Shown: positions 1 through 7,400, numbered from the stretch's first letter. The stretch: 8,813 bases of DNA from Alphaproteobacteria bacterium (GCA_011524805.1 WTJO01000121.1:1-8813), one strand, 5' to 3'. The notes: a model not told the origin generated them from the sequence alone. Translations and numbers: made by a program.

Positions 1-609
1 ACCTGTTGGACGTGCCTTGCGGATAGCATCAATAAAGGCAGCCGCATTTTCAGCAATCTTTGCGCTGTCAAAGCTGGCCTTACCAATACCTGCATGCACA
101 ACGCCGGCTTTTTCTACACGGAACTGAACCTCGCCAGCCTTTGCCGCTTTCACCGCAGCCTCAATATCGGCTGTGACTGTGCCCAGCTTGGGGTTTGGCA
201 TCAGGCCGCGTGGGCCAAGCACCTTACCAAGACGTCCAACTACGCCCATCATGTCAGGTGTGGCAATAACGCGGTCAAAGCCGGACTCGCCATTCTGAAT
301 TTCTTCGGCCAGTTCTTCTGCACCAACCAACTCGGCACCAGCCGCCTTGGCTTCATCAGCCTTTGCGTCACGGGCAAACACCGCTACGCGCACATCTTTG
401 CCTGTGCCATTCGGCATCGCGACAGCACCGCGCACCATCTGGTCGGCATGACGTGGGTCAACACCAAGGTTAATCGCAATTTCAATTGTTTCGTCAAATT
501 TGCCGGTAGCACAGCTTTTTACCAGCGCCGCCGCTTCTTCAACAGAATATTGCTTTGTTCTATCTACAGCCTCTACTGCTGCTTGCTTTCTTTTTGACAG
601 TTTTGCCAT
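1..609 (-). CDS. rplA: 50S ribosomal protein L1, C-terminus cut by window edge
   Basis: This is the large-subunit protein that binds 23S rRNA at the L1 stalk and helps move deacylated tRNA out of the E site. In many bacteria it also represses its own operon by binding the mRNA. The reading frame is open for 203 codons from the ATG to the left edge. It begins MAKLSKRKQ and carries the family hallmark GPRGLMPNPKLGTV at about residues 132-145, then FRVEKAGVVHAGIGK at 163-177. Bacterial L1 is usually about 230 residues, so roughly 30 C-terminal residues lie outside. The start is only 4 bases after the rplK stop, and a purine-rich GAGGG ribosome-binding site lies inside the last codons of rplK, which points to translational coupling. 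Identity is secure. Confidence 0.97.
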   Translation of the reverse strand, partial: MAKLSKRKQAAVEAVDRTKQYSVEEAAALVKSCATGKFDETIEIAINLGVDPRHADQMVRGAVAMPNGTGKDVRVAVFARDAKADEAKAAGAELVGAEELAEEIQNGESGFDRVIATPDMMGVVGRLGKVLGPRGLMPNPKLGTVTADIEAAVKAAKAGEVQFRVEKAGVVHAGIGKASFDSAKIAENAAAFIDAIRKARPTG

Positions 610-613
610 TTTC

Positions 614-1045
614 TTAGCCCTCTACCACTTCCAGACCCATTGCCCGGGCTGAACCGCTAATCATTGCCACTGCGCCGTCCATATCAACAGCATTCAGATC
701 TTTCATTTTCTGCTCTGCAATTTCCTTAATCTGGGAAATCGTTACTTTGCCAGCTACTTCACGACCAGGTGTCTGACCACCTTTTTGCAGACCAGCCGCC
801 TTTTTCAGAAAATAGCTTACAGGCGCTGTCTTGGTTGTGAATGTAAAAGACTTGTCCTGATATACCGTAATCACTACAGGCACAGGCATGTTTTTCTCAA
901 GGCTCTCTGTTGCCGCATTAAATGCTTTACAGAATTCCATGATATTCACACCACGCTGACCAAGTGCAGGCCCTACCGGCGGAGACGGGTTGGCGCCACC
1001 TGCGGGAATATTCAATTTCAAATAGCCTTCAATTTTCTTTGCCAT
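614..1045 (-). CDS. rplK: 50S ribosomal protein L11
   Basis: L11 forms the base of the GTPase-associated centre with 23S rRNA and is needed for factor function and the stringent response. The 143-residue product is of normal family length. It has the proline-rich N-terminal domain (PSPPVGPALGQRGVNIMEF, about residues 20-38) and the C-terminal rRNA-binding end MISGSARAMGLEVVEG. I chose the ATG before AKKIEGYL because AAGGA lies a few bases upstream at normal spacing. An upstream in-frame start would add 13 residues (MQGRALWQAKEKS) that do not look like L11. The gene is co-directional with nusG (98-base gap) and rplA (4-base gap). Confidence 0.98.
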   Translation of the reverse strand: MAKKIEGYLKLNIPAGGANPSPPVGPALGQRGVNIMEFCKAFNAATESLEKNMPVPVVITVYQDKSFTFTTKTAPVSYFLKKAAGLQKGGQTPGREVAGKVTISQIKEIAEQKMKDLNAVDMDGAVAMISGSARAMGLEVVEG

Positions 1046-1143
1046 GCTCTTTTCCTTAGCTTGCCAGAGCGCCCTGCCCTGCAATTTCCCCTGCGCCCGC
1101 TTCTACCTATCAGGCACTTACAATTCTTTCCAGACAGACTGTC
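1046..1143 (-). promoter_or_regulatory. nusG-rplK intergenic leader, candidate L1 autoregulation region
   Basis: This 98-base gap is the expected place for an rplK-rplA mRNA leader. In many bacteria L1 binds a 23S-like structure upstream of rplK and represses both genes. On the transcribed strand, GGGCGC can pair with GCGCTC (one G-U pair) around a purine-rich loop shortly before the ribosome-binding site, and CCTGATAGG forms a small hairpin further 5'. I could not match the L1 consensus by eye, so the assignment rests on position. Confidence 0.25.
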
Positions 1144-1677
1144 CTATACGGCCCGCTCCACCTGACTATATTCCAGCTCGACAGGTGTTGATCTGCCAAA
1201 TATCGATACAGACACCTTAAGACGCTCTTTCTCGTCATCTGCTTCTTCAACCACACCGTTGAAGCTCTCAAACGGTCCTTCGATAACTCTGACCTCTTCA
1301 CCCACATCAAATGACAATGTTGAGCGTGGGCGTTCAACCCCTTCATCCATCTGCTTAATCAGACGCTCTGCCTCGGCATTTGTAATAGGCACAGGACGTC
1401 CCTTGCCGCCTAGAAAGCCTGTTACGCGCGGCTGGCTCTGCACCACAGACCATGCCGCATCTGTCAACTCCATATTGACCAGAATATATCCGGGGAAGAA
1501 TTTGCGCTCAGCCTGCACCTTTGCACCGCGGCGCACCTCAACCACTTCTTCGGTTGGCACCATCACATCTGCAATCTGATCTTCCAGACCATTTGCCGTT
1601 GCCTGTTCAAGAATCGCCTGTGCCATTTTCTTTTCAGAGCCTGAAAAGACATGAACAACATACCAGCGCTTCGCCAT
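1144..1677 (-). CDS. nusG: Transcription elongation and antitermination factor NusG
   Basis: NusG binds the RNA polymerase clamp, suppresses pausing and links polymerase to Rho or the ribosome. The 177-residue product has the N-terminal NGN domain (RWYVVHVFSGSE at 4-15, RKFFPGYILV at 59-67, VTGFLGG at 85-91) and the C-terminal KOW domain (GEEVRVIEGPFESFNGVV, about 126-143). Length is normal. A TTG two codons upstream would give MAMAKR. I prefer the ATG because AAGGAAG lies six bases before it, whereas the TTG directly abuts that motif. The gene lies 66 bases after secE, as in nearly all bacteria. Confidence 0.98.
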   Translation of the reverse strand: MAKRWYVVHVFSGSEKKMAQAILEQATANGLEDQIADVMVPTEEVVEVRRGAKVQAERKFFPGYILVNMELTDAAWSVVQSQPRVTGFLGGKGRPVPITNAEAERLIKQMDEGVERPRSTLSFDVGEEVRVIEGPFESFNGVVEEADDEKERLKVSVSIFGRSTPVELEYSQVERAV

Positions 1678-1743
1678 TGCCAACTTCCTTACACCCCCCG
1701 CTCAAAACAGGGGCAAATAATACAAAAACGGGCTCGTCCGTCC

Positions 1744-1941
1744 TCAACCCCCAAGGCCAAGAACGAATTGAACCACATTTGACAGCACCAAATCTACCAG
1801 CAGAAAAAACACCGCGGCGATTGTTGCCATGATAAACACAGTAAGCGTGGCGACGCCTGTCTCGCGGCGATTTGCCCATGAAATACGGGATATTTCCTGA
1901 CGAACCTGCCTAACAAACTGTGCGGGTGATACTTTTGCCAT
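1744..1941 (-). CDS. secE: Preprotein translocase subunit SecE
   Basis: SecE is the essential clamp subunit of the SecYEG protein-conducting channel in the inner membrane. The 65-residue product is the short single-span form common outside Enterobacteria. An amphipathic N-terminal helix containing the conserved FVRQVRQEISRISW (about 9-22) precedes ANRRET. One hydrophobic span follows at about residues 30-52 (VATLTVFIMATIAAVFFLLV). The ribosome-binding site is modest (AAAAGG about 10 bases before the ATG). It is the first gene of the secE-nusG-rplK-rplA series, so its promoter should lie in the divergent gap upstream. I could not pick a convincing -35/-10 pair on this strand. Confidence 0.96.
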   Translation of the reverse strand: MAKVSPAQFVRQVRQEISRISWANRRETGVATLTVFIMATIAAVFFLLVDLVLSNVVQFVLGLGG

Positions 1942-2195
1942 AACCGGGGGACCTTTTCAAGATATAACTTGCCCAAATATGCGATCTTTGCATCACGCAT
2001 GAGAAGGAGAGGAAATATCGCCTTTTTTGAATTGCCTAACCTGTGTTTCGCATCATGTAAAACCGTGTCAGGGGAAATACCACCATCACCGACAATTTGC
2101 AAGGTAAATTATGATATTCGCCAATATTGTCGGCAGCTTTTGGCAAAATTGCCGTTATTTCAGGGCTGAATTAACACGGGCACGGCACCTCATAG

Positions 2196-2217
2196 GCCAA
2201 ATATGCCGCTATTTGGC
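2196..2217. promoter_or_regulatory. Perfect 8-base dyad, candidate operator upstream of the GMC gene
   Basis: GCCAAATA and TATTTGGC are exact reverse complements separated by TGCCGC. The dyad lies about 20 bases upstream of the candidate -35 of the plus-strand unit. One arm overlaps a CCAAATATGC word that recurs about 30 bases upstream of the secE start. This would suit a dimeric regulator. No regulator gene is present in the window, and a cruciform or chance dyad remains possible. Confidence 0.35.
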
Positions 2218-2237
2218 ACAGCACCTTTAAGAATCTA

Positions 2238-2266
2238 TTCACGCCTGACAGGCTAGCGGCTATACT
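2238..2266 (+). promoter_or_regulatory. Candidate sigma-70-type promoter for the GMC/gamma-CA unit
   Basis: TTCACG (4 of 6 matches to the -35 consensus) and TATACT (5 of 6 to the -10) are separated by exactly 17 bases. A start point about 7 bases after the -10 would leave a leader of roughly 50 bases. The short dyad GCCTgacAGGC lies in the spacer, where a repressor could act. The call rests only on consensus matching. Confidence 0.35.
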
Positions 2267-2322
2267 GTTTACGAAACCATTTTAAATTCACATCACCATG
2301 ACAGACAGGGCTATGCTGATTT

Positions 2323-3927
2323 ATGGGACAATTTGCAATTGAGACCTTTGACTATATCATCATTGGCGGCGGCACGGCAGGCTGTGTGCTGGCAAACAGA
2401 CTGTCTGAAAACCCTGCCAACAAGGTGCTATTGCTTGAGGCTGGCGGACAGGATAATTATATCTGGGTCAAAATTCCCGTAGGCTATCTGTACTGTATCG
2501 GCAATCCGCGTACAGACTGGGGATTTAGCACCGAATCCGAGGCCGGCCTTAATGGCAGGTCGCTGGGCTATCCGCGTGGCAAGGTGATGGGCGGCTGTTC
2601 GGCGATTAACGGCATGATCTATATGCGCGGTCAGGCGCGTGATTATGATAGCTGGCGACAGGCAGGCAATGTCGGATGGGGATGGGATGATGTCCTGCCC
2701 TATTTCAAAAAATCAGAAGATTACAGCGAAGGCGCCAATGACATGCATGGTGCTGGCGGCGAATGGCGGGTTGAAGATCAGCGCCTATCATGGAAGATTC
2801 TGGATGCGTTTGCAGATGCCTGTGTCCAGTATGGCCTGCCTCGCACACCAGACTTTAATACAGGCAATAATGAAGGTGTAGGATATTTCAAAGTCAATCA
2901 GCGCAGGGGCTGGCGCTGGAGTGCGGCAACAGCCTTTGTAAAACCGGCGAAACATCGAAAAAATCTGAAAATCATGACAGGCGCGCATGTTGAGCGGCTT
3001 GTGATAGAGAATCGGCGGGCGGTGGCAGTGAATTTCAAACATCATGGCCAGCAACGCATGGCAAAGGCAAATGCAGAAATCATCCTGTCTGCAGGCGCGA
3101 TAGGCTCGCCGCAGATATTGCAGCTTTCGGGCATAGGCGATGGCAAAATGCTGTCTGATGCCGGTATACAGCCGCTGCATGAACTGACAGGGGTGGGCAA
3201 AAATCTGCAGGATCATCTGCAGATCAGAACTATATTCAAGGTTCGCAATGTCACTACCCTGAACGATATGATTCATTCGCTAGGTGGCAAGATGCGTATC
3301 GGGCTTGAATATATGATTAACCGCTCGGGGCCTATGTCAATGGCACCAAGCCAGCTTGGCGCCTTTATCAAATCTGACAGGGCGATTGAAACACCTGATT
3401 TGCAATATCATGTGCAGCCCCTGTCGCTGGACAGATTTGGCACGCCGCTTCACCGGTTCAGTGCCTTTACTGCATCTGTATGTAATCTGCGCCCGCATAG
3501 CCGCGGATATGTAGCAATAAGGTCTGCCGACCCTGCTGAACATCCTGTTATCAAGCCAAATTATCTTAGCACAGACCATGACAGGCTGGTGGCGGCAAAT
3601 TCCATCAGGCTGACCAGAGATATTGTCTCGCAACAGGCACTTGCACCCTTCCAGCCAGAAGAATATCTGCCCGGTGGAGATTTTCTGTCTGACAGCGAGC
3701 TTGCAGAACAGGCAGGCAATATCAGCACAACTATCTTCCACCCTGTTGGCACTGCAAAAATGGGCAGTGACAAATCGGCCGTTGTTGACAGCCAGCTTCG
3801 GGTGCATGGCATAAAGGGGCTTCGGGTTGCAGATGCGTCCATTATGCCGACCATTACATCAGGCAATACCAATTCACCTACCCTGATGATTGCCGAAAAG
3901 GCTGCATCCTTGATAGGTGCATCATAA
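2323..3927 (+). CDS. GMC-family FAD-dependent alcohol/choline-type dehydrogenase
   Basis: Members of this glucose-methanol-choline family oxidise an alcohol to an aldehyde (or further) using non-covalent or covalent FAD. The 534-residue product is complete and of normal length. The Rossmann FAD motif GGGTAG is at 15-20, with the ribose-binding Glu at 39 (LLLEAGG). GMC signature 1 (GKVMGGCSAINGMIYMRG) is near 86-103 and signature 2 (SAGAIGSPQILQLSGIG) at 256-272. His473 (HPVGTAKMG) and Asn517 (GNTNSPT) sit at the positions of the usual catalytic pair. The ATG places the FAD motif at the usual distance, although no strong ribosome-binding site precedes it. BetA-like choline dehydrogenase is the nearest named relative I recognise, but no betB, betI or choline transporter is nearby, so the substrate is open. 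A hexapeptide protein follows 53 bases downstream on the same strand, probably co-transcribed. Confidence 0.92.
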   Translation: MGQFAIETFDYIIIGGGTAGCVLANRLSENPANKVLLLEAGGQDNYIWVKIPVGYLYCIGNPRTDWGFSTESEAGLNGRSLGYPRGKVMGGCSAINGMIYMRGQARDYDSWRQAGNVGWGWDDVLPYFKKSEDYSEGANDMHGAGGEWRVEDQRLSWKILDAFADACVQYGLPRTPDFNTGNNEGVGYFKVNQRRGWRWSAATAFVKPAKHRKNLKIMTGAHVERLVIENRRAVAVNFKHHGQQRMAKANAEIILSAGAIGSPQILQLSGIGDGKMLSDAGIQPLHELTGVGKNLQDHLQIRTIFKVRNVTTLNDMIHSLGGKMRIGLEYMINRSGPMSMAPSQLGAFIKSDRAIETPDLQYHVQPLSLDRFGTPLHRFSAFTASVCNLRPHSRGYVAIRSADPAEHPVIKPNYLSTDHDRLVAANSIRLTRDIVSQQALAPFQPEEYLPGGDFLSDSELAEQAGNISTTIFHPVGTAKMGSDKSAVVDSQLRVHGIKGLRVADASIMPTITSGNTNSPTLMIAEKAASLIGAS

Positions 3928-3980
3928 TTCATAACAATAACGCCCTTACCATAGCGTCTTAACATAAATACGAGCAGATA

Positions 3981-4622
3981 ATGACAGATATATCGAAAAA
4001 ACCAGATTATCCCGCCCCTCATCCTCTGGGCTCAACCCGCCCTGACGACAGACCTGTGATTGAGCCCTATCTGGGTGTCTGGCCGGAAATTGATGATACC
4101 GCCTATATCGCCAGTACGGCTGTGGTTATGGGTGCTGTCAGGATAGAAGAATATGCCTCAATCTGGCATAATGTCACCTTGCGTGGGGATGGCAATTACA
4201 TCACCATCGGCAAAGGCACAAATATTCAGGATAATGCGGTTGTGCATATTGATTCTTCCAGCTTCCCTGCGATTATCGGTGATTATGTCACGGTTGGCCA
4301 TAGCGCCATCATCCATGCCTGCATACTTGAAGATCGTGCCTTTGTAGGTATGGGGGCGATTGTGCTTGATGGCGCGCATGTAGAAACAGGGGCGGTTGTA
4401 GCCGCAGGGGCTGTGGTAACCCCCGGCAAGCGGGTACCTTCGGGCGAATTATGGGCTGGAAATCCTGCGCGTCTGATGAAGCAGATTGACGAGAAGACCC
4501 AGAAAGGCTTTCAGACCAACGCCACCCGATATATCGAATTTGGACAGGCCGCAAAATTGGGTCATGATGCCAAGCCAAGCTTTTTTACGGCACCGCAATT
4601 ACCGCCCCGCCAGAAACGCTAG
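3981..4622 (+). CDS. Gamma-carbonic-anhydrase-like hexapeptide-repeat protein
   Basis: The 213-residue protein is a left-handed beta-helix of the gamma-CA/YrdA/PaaY/CaiE group. Imperfect hexapeptide repeats fill about residues 40-150. The three zinc-ligand histidines are all present: His89 (VVHI), His107 (VGHSA) and His112 (IIHAC). Arg68 and Asp70 (LRGD) and Gln83 (NIQD), conserved in active gamma-CAs, are also kept. It ends SGELWAGNPARLMKQI plus a C-terminal helix, as in YrdA-type proteins. About 25 extra N-terminal residues, rich in Pro, precede the usual start, and the C-terminal tail of about 40 residues is longer than in YrdA. Intact ligands allow CO2 hydration, but several family members are thioesterases (PaaY) or uncharacterised metal proteins, so the reaction is not certain. 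It is the second gene of the GMC unit. It converges on the next gene, with 17 bases between the two stops. Confidence 0.9.
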   Translation: MTDISKKPDYPAPHPLGSTRPDDRPVIEPYLGVWPEIDDTAYIASTAVVMGAVRIEEYASIWHNVTLRGDGNYITIGKGTNIQDNAVVHIDSSSFPAIIGDYVTVGHSAIIHACILEDRAFVGMGAIVLDGAHVETGAVVAAGAVVTPGKRVPSGELWAGNPARLMKQIDEKTQKGFQTNATRYIEFGQAAKLGHDAKPSFFTAPQLPPRQKR

Positions 4623-4645
4623 CAAGCTGACCTCACAGGCTAGCG
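4617..4645. repeat. 7-base inverted repeat spanning two convergent stop codons
   Basis: CGCTAGC (4617-4623) and GCTAGCG (4639-4645) are perfect reverse complements around a 15-base loop. Each arm contains the TAG stop of one convergent gene, the gamma-CA-like gene on plus and the PhyH gene on minus. It could act as a shared transcription-end hairpin, but no T-run follows on either strand, so an intrinsic terminator is not demonstrated. Confidence 0.4.
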
Positions 4646-5518
4646 ATATATCTCAGCCTGTTTGGCAGCACCTGCCATTTTAGCCTTTGCCTGCTCGGAA
4701 GCTATCTGGTCATAGCGCTTCATATCCTCAGGATCAAACAGCCTGTCCGGACGTGTTACAGGCTCAAAATTCTGATGCGCATCTGTGCCTCTTACCAGCG
4801 TGGCATAGTCTTTACCGCCGACTATCTGCTGAACGTCAGGCCTGACATATCTGACAACCACGGCGATGCGCCTGTCATCACTTACATTGGGGCCAGAACC
4901 ATGGATGGTCAGCCCATGATGCAGTGAAATCTGCCCCGGATGAATTTCAATAGGCGTCTTGTCTTCATCTGCTACATCAACAGCAATTTCCTGACCGCGT
5001 GAGAGCAGATTATTTTCATCAAAACTATCATGATGTGGCTGGATAGGCTGCTTATGAGAGCCTTTTACAAAATCCATACAGCCGCTTTGCGGTGTTGCCG
5101 GTGACAGGGCAAGCCATGCAGTCACCATGCCCGATGTCTCGCCAAGCCCCCAATAGGTTAAATCCTGATGCATGGTAACGATATGTGGCGAGCTAGCTTC
5201 CTTGATGAAAAATTCAACAGAATAGATCATCACGTCAGGGCCTAAAATACCTTCAACCACATCCAGCATGGCAGGGTGCTGGCCAATCTCGAACGCAAAC
5301 GGCATCACCAGATGGGCGTTGACGCGCTTATAGCTGTTCAAAGGGCGTGGCAGGCCATTATCTAGCCAGATATCTTCCATGGCTTCGAGCTGGCGGCGGT
5401 AATCTTTTGCGGTGTCTTCATCCATCACCCTGATAGGAAATAAAAACCCATCATCCCAATATTGCTGTATCTGGGCATCTGAAAGACGACCCTGTTGCAA
5501 TGGAAGCGAGCGTTGCAT
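4640..5518 (-). CDS. PhyH-family Fe(II)/2-oxoglutarate dioxygenase
   Basis: This is a phytanoyl-CoA-dioxygenase-family enzyme. Such enzymes hydroxylate a substrate carbon while converting 2-oxoglutarate and O2 to succinate and CO2. The 292-residue product is a typical length. The iron triad is complete: His117 and Asp119 (MHQDLTYW) and distal His206 (TIHGSGPN). Arg216 or Arg217 (SDDRRIAVVVRY) fits the 2-oxoglutarate-binding Arg. The Asp in HxD argues against a halogenase, where Gly or Ala replaces it. The family includes phytanoyl-CoA, ectoine and 2-aminoethylphosphonate hydroxylases; no partner gene here (for example phnZ or ectABC) selects one. The ATG is supported by GGAG eight bases upstream (5527-5530). 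It lies 94 bases downstream of the SulP gene on the same strand, possibly one transcript. A small CTGGC/GCCAG hairpin (5540-5554) precedes the ribosome-binding site. Confidence 0.9.
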   Translation of the reverse strand: MQRSLPLQQGRLSDAQIQQYWDDGFLFPIRVMDEDTAKDYRRQLEAMEDIWLDNGLPRPLNSYKRVNAHLVMPFAFEIGQHPAMLDVVEGILGPDVMIYSVEFFIKEASSPHIVTMHQDLTYWGLGETSGMVTAWLALSPATPQSGCMDFVKGSHKQPIQPHHDSFDENNLLSRGQEIAVDVADEDKTPIEIHPGQISLHHGLTIHGSGPNVSDDRRIAVVVRYVRPDVQQIVGGKDYATLVRGTDAHQNFEPVTRPDRLFDPEDMKRYDQIASEQAKAKMAGAAKQAEIYR

Positions 5519-5612
5519 CAGATAATCTCCTATGGCTGTCTGGCGTTATGCCAGTATTCTGGTAACTGCCTCAGATGATTACGCCAATGCGCAATTTTGA
5601 CAAGCGCAAAAA

Positions 5613-7223
5613 TCAGGCTTCGGATTTTCCAAACACGCCAAGTTTTACCGAATAGTCAGCCGCAATTTGATAATCAGGGTCATCATCACTATCGATCATC
5701 AACTGGCCAGAACGGCTGAGCAGACGATGACAATCTCTGGTAAGATGACGCAATTTCACCCGCTTTCCGGCTTCGTGATATTTCTGTGCAATATCTTCGA
5801 TTGCCTGTAGGGCTGACTGGTCAACAATGCGTGAAGCCGCAAAATCAATCACCACCAGTTCCGGATCATCTTTAATCTGGAATAGCTCTCGAAAGCTGGT
5901 TACAGAGCCAAAAAATAACGGGCCCCTTATGTCATAGACAATCGCCCCTGCCTCTCTTACAGATGGCCGCTTTGAGGCGGTAATCTGTTTTGCGGCGTTC
6001 CACGCATAGACCAGCGCAGATAAAATCACCCCGACAACAACCGCGATTGCCAGATCAGCTATCACGGTTACGGCTGTCACCACGATAATCACAAGCGCAT
6101 CTGATTTTGGCACTTTGAACAGCGTTTTAAGAGATGACCAGGCAAAGGTGCCAATCACCACCATGAACATCACACCCACAAGCGCGGCAACAGGTATCTG
6201 TTCTATCAGATGTGAGGCCACCAGAATAATCGCTAGCAGAAACAGCGCCGCCGAAATGCCGGCTATGCGTGTTCTTCCGCCAGATTTTACATTGATCATC
6301 GACTGGCCAATCATCGCACATCCGCCCATACCGCCAAAAAATCCGGTGATGAAATTGGCTGCCCCCTGCGCAATACATTCCTGAGATGCACCGCCGCGCT
6401 GTTGTGTCATATCTCCCACCAGATTCAGGGTCAGCAGACTTTCTATCAGCCCGATAGAAGATAAAATCAGCGCATAGGGCAGGATGATCATCAGACTGTC
6501 AAATGACAGCGGCACCTGCGGGATATAGAGTTGTGGCAGGCCACCAGACAGGCTGGCAACATCACCAACACGGGTAACATCAATATCAAACCCGACAACA
6601 ATCACACTGATGCCGGCAATAGCGGCCAAAGGCGCAGGTATCAGCTTTGTCAGCTTTGGCGTCAGCCAGATAATCGCCATGGTCAGCCCAACCAGCCCGA
6701 TTGTCAGCATTAACTCGGCACCGCCAATCCAGACTTTCTCGCCTGATGCAGATACTGATTTGAACTGTTCAAGCTGGGCAAGGCCAATCACAATCGCAAG
6801 GCCATTAACAAAGCCAAGCATTACCGGATGCGGCACCATTCTGATAAATTTGCCCCATCTGAATATACCGGCGGCAAGCTGCATCACCCCCATCAGAACC
6901 ACGGTAGCGAACAGATAGTCAACGCCATGCTGGCTCACAAGCGAGACCATCACCACCGCGAGCGCGCCTGTAGCCCCTGAAATCATGCCGGGGCGCCCGC
7001 CAATAAGTGCGGTCACAAGCCCAACAAAAAAGGCTGCATATAGCCCCACCAGAGGCGCAACACCCGCTACAAAGGAAAAGGCCACTGCCTCTGGAACAAG
7101 TGCCAGCGCAACAGTCAGGCCGGAAAGTAAATCAACAATCATCTGCCGCTTTGAAATATCGGCAGGAATCGAAAGAGAGCCTGCCCCATACAGATAGGCA
7201 GGCAGCATAGAAAAGATAGTCAT
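5613..7223 (-). CDS. SulP/SLC26-family anion transporter with STAS domain
   Basis: This is an inner-membrane permease of the SulP family, whose members carry sulfate, bicarbonate, dicarboxylates or other anions, often with Na+ or H+. The 536-residue product has a hydrophobic core at about 28-408 with SulP landmarks: GLTVALALVPEAVAFSFVAG (35-54), the half-helix GATGALA (83-89), ESLLTLNLVGD (261-271), and GGMGGCAMIGQSMINVKSGG (297-316). A cytoplasmic STAS domain follows at about 420-525 (LVVIDFAASRIVDQSALQAI, 456-475). STAS domains regulate transport and can bind nucleotides or partners. Bicarbonate (BicA-like) transport is tempting beside a gamma-CA homologue, but the anion cannot be assigned from motifs. 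The start lacks a good ribosome-binding site; a second ATG five codons in is an alternative. Co-directional with PhyH genes on both sides. Confidence 0.93.
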   Translation of the reverse strand: MTIFSMLPAYLYGAGSLSIPADISKRQMIVDLLSGLTVALALVPEAVAFSFVAGVAPLVGLYAAFFVGLVTALIGGRPGMISGATGALAVVMVSLVSQHGVDYLFATVVLMGVMQLAAGIFRWGKFIRMVPHPVMLGFVNGLAIVIGLAQLEQFKSVSASGEKVWIGGAELMLTIGLVGLTMAIIWLTPKLTKLIPAPLAAIAGISVIVVGFDIDVTRVGDVASLSGGLPQLYIPQVPLSFDSLMIILPYALILSSIGLIESLLTLNLVGDMTQQRGGASQECIAQGAANFITGFFGGMGGCAMIGQSMINVKSGGRTRIAGISAALFLLAIILVASHLIEQIPVAALVGVMFMVVIGTFAWSSLKTLFKVPKSDALVIIVVTAVTVIADLAIAVVVGVILSALVYAWNAAKQITASKRPSVREAGAIVYDIRGPLFFGSVTSFRELFQIKDDPELVVIDFAASRIVDQSALQAIEDIAQKYHEAGKRVKLRHLTRDCHRLLSRSGQLMIDSDDDPDYQIAADYSVKLGVFGKSEA

Positions 7224-7248
7224 AAAATCAGTTCAATTCTTATAAAAT

Positions 7249-7400
7249 TACAGGTCAGCATCACGGCCAGAATATGGTTATGGCGCTATTTTTTATGTGA
7301 TGACAATATAGATATCCGCGCCAGCGCAGACGCATGGTGCGTGCTTGCTAGCATAGCCGCAGCATAAACGCAAATCTGATATCATATCCGCTGACCTGTA
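7249..7400. repeat. 11-base perfect inverted repeat bracketing the SulP upstream gap
   Basis: TACAGGTCAGC (7249-7259) and GCTGACCTGTA (7390-7400) are exact reverse complements separated by 130 bases. Together they frame nearly all of the 188-base gap between the long PhyH-like gene and SulP. Between them the DNA is AT-rich near SulP and holds a small ACGCA/TGCGT dyad. Paired regulator sites flanking the SulP promoter, or remnants of a small non-autonomous element, would both fit. I see no flanking target duplication. Confidence 0.4.

Larger units (their letters stand above)
1942..2322. other. Divergent intergenic region with several palindromes
   Basis: This 381-base gap separates the divergent secE operon and the GMC dehydrogenase. 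I see no convincing gene in it; open frames here are short and lack family signatures. It contains several dyads: an 8-base inverted repeat CCGACAAT (2089-2096) with ATTGTCGG (2126-2133), GGCAA-aa-TTGCC (2142-2153), GCCAAATA/TATTTGGC (2196-2217), and CCTgacAGG inside 2243-2253. The 10-mer CCAAATATGC occurs twice in direct orientation, at 1973-1982 and 2197-2206, near the two flanking genes. Regulatory sites for both units must lie here. Confidence 0.7.

Noticed and set aside
94..597. Open frame antisense to rplA
   Set aside because: It is an opposite-strand shadow of the clearly conserved L1 coding sequence, with no recognisable domain.
2298..2342. Short upstream frame overlapping the GMC start (14 codons)
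   Set aside because: It begins at an ATG 25 bases before the GMC start in another frame. It has no clear ribosome-binding site and no leader-peptide signature, so chance is the simplest explanation.
2323..3927. Naming the GMC gene betA
   Set aside because: Motifs fit the family broadly, but there is no choline-specific context (betB, betI, betT). Many GMC enzymes with other substrates share these motifs.
3337..4022. Minus-strand open frames over the end of the GMC gene
   Set aside because: They overlap a plus-strand gene with intact family signatures throughout, and their translations show no domain or plausible start region.
5584..5615. Intrinsic terminator after the SulP gene
   Set aside because: TGCGC/GCGCA arms exist, but the T-run lies on the wrong side of the stem for minus-strand termination.
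7224..7248. Near-leaderless SulP promoter with TATAAG about 20 bases before the ATG
   Set aside because: The -10-like word is good, but no acceptable -35 lies 16-18 bases upstream and the stretch is simply AT-rich.
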